Assembly (NCBI GenBank): GCA_003439945.1 | Contig: QVRM01005391.1 | Span: 48,507-112,506 of the forward strand | Direction of reading: 5' to 3' | Length of the DNA: 64,000 nt | Source: Dermanyssus gallinae | Lineage: Eukaryota; Arthropoda; Arachnida; Mesostigmata; Dermanyssidae | Shown here: piece after piece, positions 59,781 to 64,000 of the stretch | Layout of the letters: each line of letters starts with the position of its first letter | How positions within the stretch are numbered: the stretch's first letter is position 1 | Program-made: the position numbers and the translations under genes | The notes under the pieces: generated by a model | The model's database searches: none | What the model was told of the DNA's origin: nothing | The model's input: only the letters and a program-made list of their open reading frames with translations

Positions 59781-62003
59781 TGGTTGTTGCCGTCATTGTT
59801 CTCGTCATCATATCTGTCATCAGATCTTTCGCATTCGTTCGTACTCTCGGCCGTTCGGTAACAAGCCGAGATGTCGCGGTGCCGCCAGGTAAGTACGTAG
59901 ATGACGGCTATACCGCAGTGCTTCGCCCGCCCACCGGAATCTCGATGGCAAAGTTGCACTGCGAGTGACAGCGATTGTAATGGCAAACGTAGCTAAATCA
60001 GCATCACTATTACCATCAGCATCACCAACGACAACGACAAGAACAACAACAGCAACAACAGCAGCGAGTCACCTAACCATCCAACAGAGAAGAAACAGCC
60101 AAATAATACAGGTAGCTAATCCACCGATGATGATGATGATGATTGTCACCATGATGGTGATGGTGGTGGTGGTGTTGTTGTTGTTGCTGTTGTTTTTGTT
60201 GTGTGTTGTTGTGTTGATGTCGTTGAAGGCAACGAAAGGACAGACGGGGCGGGCGTGAAGCCTACACTAATAACGAAAGAAGATGACAACAATGATGGTT
60301 GTTGTTGTTGTTGTCGTCGTCCCCGTCGTCGTCGTCGTCGTCGTCGGTTGGTTGGGCTGTGACGTACCATGGCCGACGAAAAAACCAAATGACGACCCTC
60401 ACGACGAAGTCCGACACGGCCACGGCAATCCGACGACAGCAGCAGCAGCAGCAGCAGGAAACCGGCAGAACAACAAGCAGACAAATAGACAGCCTGACTA
60501 AACACTGACGTTAGTCGTCCGACCGGTTACGTCTGCCGGTTATTAAGCCGAGGACGCTCCATGAATGAGTAGCGCTGGAGGAATCTCGACTGGTGATATG
60601 GTGACGCGGGCACGTGTCACGCAAGAAAGTCGGGCAGGCGCCGGTAGCGGCGGCAACGACAACGACAACTACAACCAGGCTTTCCCTTTCTTGTGTATAC
60701 ACAACATGCGCAATGCAATCGTCAGGCGTTACATATCGGGAAACCGAGCTGTGTAAAACAGTCTACTAGGAGTGGCCATACTGCATTTAGTTCCATATGT
60801 TTACTATTCTTACCATTATTATTATTATTACTATTATTATGATTATTATTATTGTTGTTATTATTACTATTATTATTATTATTATTATTATTATTATGGT
60901 GCCAGAGGAACTTCTTCCCCTATCCTGCTTCACGCCTGTCAGCCGAAATGTAAATTGTAAAGAAAACCTCACACATGCACATAACGAGTATCTTCCCTCC
61001 GAGACTCCTTAGGAACAAACGTCCAAGAACAAGCTATGCGCAGTAGCTGCATATGTTGGCAATACATCCGCTTTGTGTTGTTGTTGTCGTGTCGTTGTGG
61101 TTGCTGAGGAGGAAATGCACATGAGGGTGTCGTTGATAACGTACTGAAAGCCACAGAAGGTGGCTTTGTTGGGTGACCTAAGCTTGGAATTTTTTCCTTA
61201 CGTACCTCATATATACGATACGCAGGAGGAGCCAAGAGAGTACGAAAGGTATAACCGAAGCTGTAATCGATAACCAATAGGATGCAGTATATAATACTGC
61301 ATATCGCCAGCCACACTAGAAACAATACACAACAATAACATATATGATTTGGATAACTTGTAGCACACACACCCCTTTCTTTGTGCTAACACACGTGATT
61401 TTATGCTATTTAATAACTCCCGTTGACTTAACGTCGTAACAGTGTAATAGGTCCATAGTATGAGCAGATAACCACCGATAGTTTTTGCGAACCATGGCAA
61501 CATACGCTTACCACCACAATTACTACTTGCAGCAACAATAACTAAAACACTAGACAAATCAAAAATATTCACTGACTGACATAGTAAATATTATTATAGT
61601 GTATATTTAGTAGACACTTAGCAGTATTATTGTCTTCCTATACTCTCGAACAGAGAGAGAGAGAGAATGATGAGAGCGGGGACAGTTGGACATATACCAT
61701 TATGAATATAATCACCGCGTAATAAGAAAATAACAATTATTATTGGGCATACATATGAGTATCACACGGTGGCGATATTGCTGCCATGATTCGACTCCTC
61801 AAAGTACTAATTTTATTGCGAAAAGTTGCTGATTCATTTGCGTGTGCCTACTTGTGCTAATGTTATGCATCTGCAAGATTTATTTGACTTCTTCCTGCAC
61901 CCGATAAAGTTTGTTTCGCTGCTGTTGCTACCGCAGCAGTGACCAAGAATCAAAATGATGACAATGCTAAACAAACACAATAATGGAACTTTGTCATAGA
62001 ATA

Positions 62004-62006
<3 letters not shown>

Positions 62007-62044
<38 letters not shown>
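62007..62044. repeat. (TA)n microsatellite
   Basis: About 19 TA units. Confidence 0.95.
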
Positions 62045-62046
<2 letters not shown>

Positions 62047-63038
62047 TAATTATTCACACACTCCTTCATAATCATAATTAAAAGTGACGAAACACAATCG
62101 CAAGGACTTGCGTACAATGCGGCCACTCAACGGGAGCCAGCAGCTGCTGCTGCGCAGAAGAAGAAGAAATCCATTGTTCCTTTATCTGCCTATGTCGCCT
62201 ATTGTTTCCAGATTTTTTTCGGTGCGCGCCATCATTCTCCTTCTCCTCCACCACCCCTTTTCATTTTCTTCTCCCTGTTCCATATTCGTCTTCGTTCAGA
62301 TTGATACTGTCCATGACATCCGTCCGTTCGTGCGTTTATCCGAAAGGAACCTAGCAATAGTAGTTCTGTAGGAACCAGGACTCTGCAGACTCTCAACAAG
62401 TCAATAGCCAACGGCCGAGGTAATCTTCTATGAATGAAGCCATTCGAGAGTTAGTTGAGGCGCTGCTCTCAGCAAAACCGACTTGGAGGACTGAGGCACT
62501 AACCCCCAATAAGCAATTCAATAAACTAACCGAGGCCGCGAGTAACGGACAATGACACGGACGGATAGAGAACGGGAGCACAAGCCGACGGCAGCTCAAT
62601 TGTCGTCGCTTGACAGAAAAATCTGTCGTCTTCGTCGTTAACCACGTCGTTTCGACCACAGCAACCTCACCCCCTATGGGGAAGGAGGGTGCTCAAGAAG
62701 ACGTTGATAATGGTTGATATAATATAATAATAATAGCGATGATGACATGTCGGCATAATCCTGACGGTCATGGGGCGGGCAGCTTCAAGAGGGTGTAATC
62801 CGCCAAGCACCGCAATGACGCTGGACAGCGCCATGATGTGGCTTGCTTGCTCTATTGTTGACGGTTGATTGGGTAGCGAGGTGGATCCGTTCCATTTGCC
62901 AACTAGTTGACTGAACAAGTTAACTCAGGTCTTGCCGCCTGAAGACCTGAGTAACTTCAAGTGAGGCTTTGTCAGGTTTTCCTTTCATGTCTCCCCCCCC
63001 CTCCCACACACACACACACACACACCCCCACCACTTAC

Positions 63039-63133
63039 GAAAGTATCGCGCTTGTCGTAGCTGTAATTGTTGTACAAATCCGATGTTATTGCCATTTCGT
63101 CCTCGAACCGTCCAAAGACCAACGGCCAAACGT
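63039..63133 (-). CDS. candidate exon of unknown protein
   Basis: A minus frame reading RHVWPLVFGRFEDEMAITS then DLYNNYSYDKRDTF ends exactly at a consensus donor (TTC|GTAAGT, phase 0). The composition is protein-like and unlike the surrounding repeats. No acceptor or partner exon was identified. It could be an upstream exon of the RhoGAP gene or of another gene. Confidence 0.3.
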
Positions 63134-63359
63134 GTCGTAAAAGTAGTTTTTTGTGGACATTTTAAAGGAATTGCTACTACGGCTTACTATGTTCGTTGTA
63201 AGAAATCAAAAACAATTCTAACTTAACGGGGTTATTTGCACTGACTACGTAAGTCGTCGTCGTTGTCAGTGGAGTACACATTTTTATTATTTACAAAACA
63301 ACAACAACAACGGCGACAACAAAAATAACATCAACAGTTGCAACAATATAATTTTGCAG

Positions 63360-63551
63360 GCCAAGCCAGCACATGAAAACGATGACGAGATGCCAACAGA
63401 TGTTAACGTAGGCAGGAAACATGAACATAGACAGACAGATTCACCGACGACAGCGAGAAGTCGGCGAATCAGCCAGCAATCAAAAGAACACGGCCGCACA
63501 GCGATGCCTATAGAGGCTCAGCATCGAAGATCGCCGGCGCAAATACGATGA
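63360..63551 (+). CDS. candidate terminal exon, polar peptide
   Basis: After a good acceptor (TATAATTTTGCAG|G), 63 codons run to TGA: AKPAHENDDEMPTDVNVGR, then a polar Arg/Ser/Gln-rich stretch ending RSPAQIR. No partner exon was found. Confidence 0.25.
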   Translation, partial: AKPAHENDDEMPTDVNVGRKHEHRQTDSPTTARSRRISQQSKEHGRTAMPIEAQHRRSPAQIR

Positions 63552-64000
63552 TAGCGACACTCGTCTCGTAAGACCTACGCTAGCTCTGCCTTCAAAAACA
63601 AATCGGGGTCGAGGTGATCACGTTCACTATTGTCAACCTTCTGACACACTATATATATATACACACACAAAAATCACGAATGGTTACAATGTGATCTAAC
63701 AGCTGTTCCTGTTCTACGTACATGTACAGGCCTTGAAGCGCCAGATTCGCCTAGATGTGACGAAAATGACGTACCCATCATACGTGAAGTAGAGCAGAGA
63801 GCTTCATCTTCGACGATCATAAGTTTTGAACACACACGTATATATATATATATATATATATACTATCACTGACGGCAATGCGACAGCAAAAAAGGCACAA
63901 TAAGTAGCTGCCTGGAGGATAAACTCAACCGATAGCGCTCCTCACAAGCCCTTGTGTAGTGAGTGAAAAACATATCCCTGTAACCCTACAATTGAATAAA

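Larger units (their letters stand above)
55800..63030. other. trinucleotide-repeat-rich, no gene recognised
   Basis: Many (CAA)n/(GTT)n, (GGT)n, (AAT)n and (TA)n arrays. Open frames here are nearly all homopolymeric peptides (Gln, Asn, Leu, Val, Cys) read through the repeats. No conserved domain was seen. Confidence 0.5.

Overview
This is a stretch of an animal nuclear genome. Genes are split by GT-AG introns of hundreds to thousands of bases, and coding exons are GC-rich islands in AT-rich non-coding DNA. That non-coding DNA is unusually full of microsatellites: dozens of (TA)n tracts, plus (CAA)n/(GTT)n and (AAT)n arrays. It also holds tRNA-derived SINEs, a non-LTR retrotransposon and a mariner relic. 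The gene set (parvulin PIN4, TBL3/UTP13, a RhoGAP protein) is generally metazoan. I cannot name the phylum; an invertebrate such as an arthropod or a lophotrochozoan fits best.

Layout. 1-6.2 kb: microsatellites, hairpins and no gene I can defend. 6.3-11.9 kb (+): PIN4 in three exons. A complete single-exon TBL3 homologue (7205-9628, same strand) sits inside PIN4 intron 1. TBL3 is full length but broken by three +1 frame interruptions. 11.9-16.7 kb: no gene, only weak LINE reverse-transcriptase relics. 19.2-42.9 kb (-): a chain of seven phase-compatible exons. The upstream four encode most of a RhoGAP domain and the next three a long Ser/Thr/Ala/His/Gln-rich region with one well-ordered segment. 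The exon carrying the RhoGAP arginine finger was not found.

The most interesting object is a roughly 4.5 kb non-LTR retrotransposon (about 36,010-40,483, minus strand), lying between two RhoGAP exons in the same orientation as the host gene. ORF2 is an intact 982-residue protein with a C2H2 finger, a reverse transcriptase (YLDD) and a C-terminal restriction-like endonuclease of the R2 type. It has no apurinic endonuclease domain. Upstream and overlapping by four bases (ATGA) is an ORF1 that looks like the Gag-type protein of APE LINEs, with three CCHC zinc knuckles. That pairing is not the usual RLE architecture. Both ends abut (TA)n tracts. Two older relatives are visible: a 5'-truncated copy (41.7-42.1 kb) nested in a dead mariner transposase, and a rearranged relic (53.6-54.5 kb, minus).

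31.7-55.8 kb: ten copies of one tRNA-derived SINE family, several with target-site duplications, one of which appears to have seeded a 640 bp minisatellite. 43-64 kb is otherwise mostly repeats with a few weak exon candidates.
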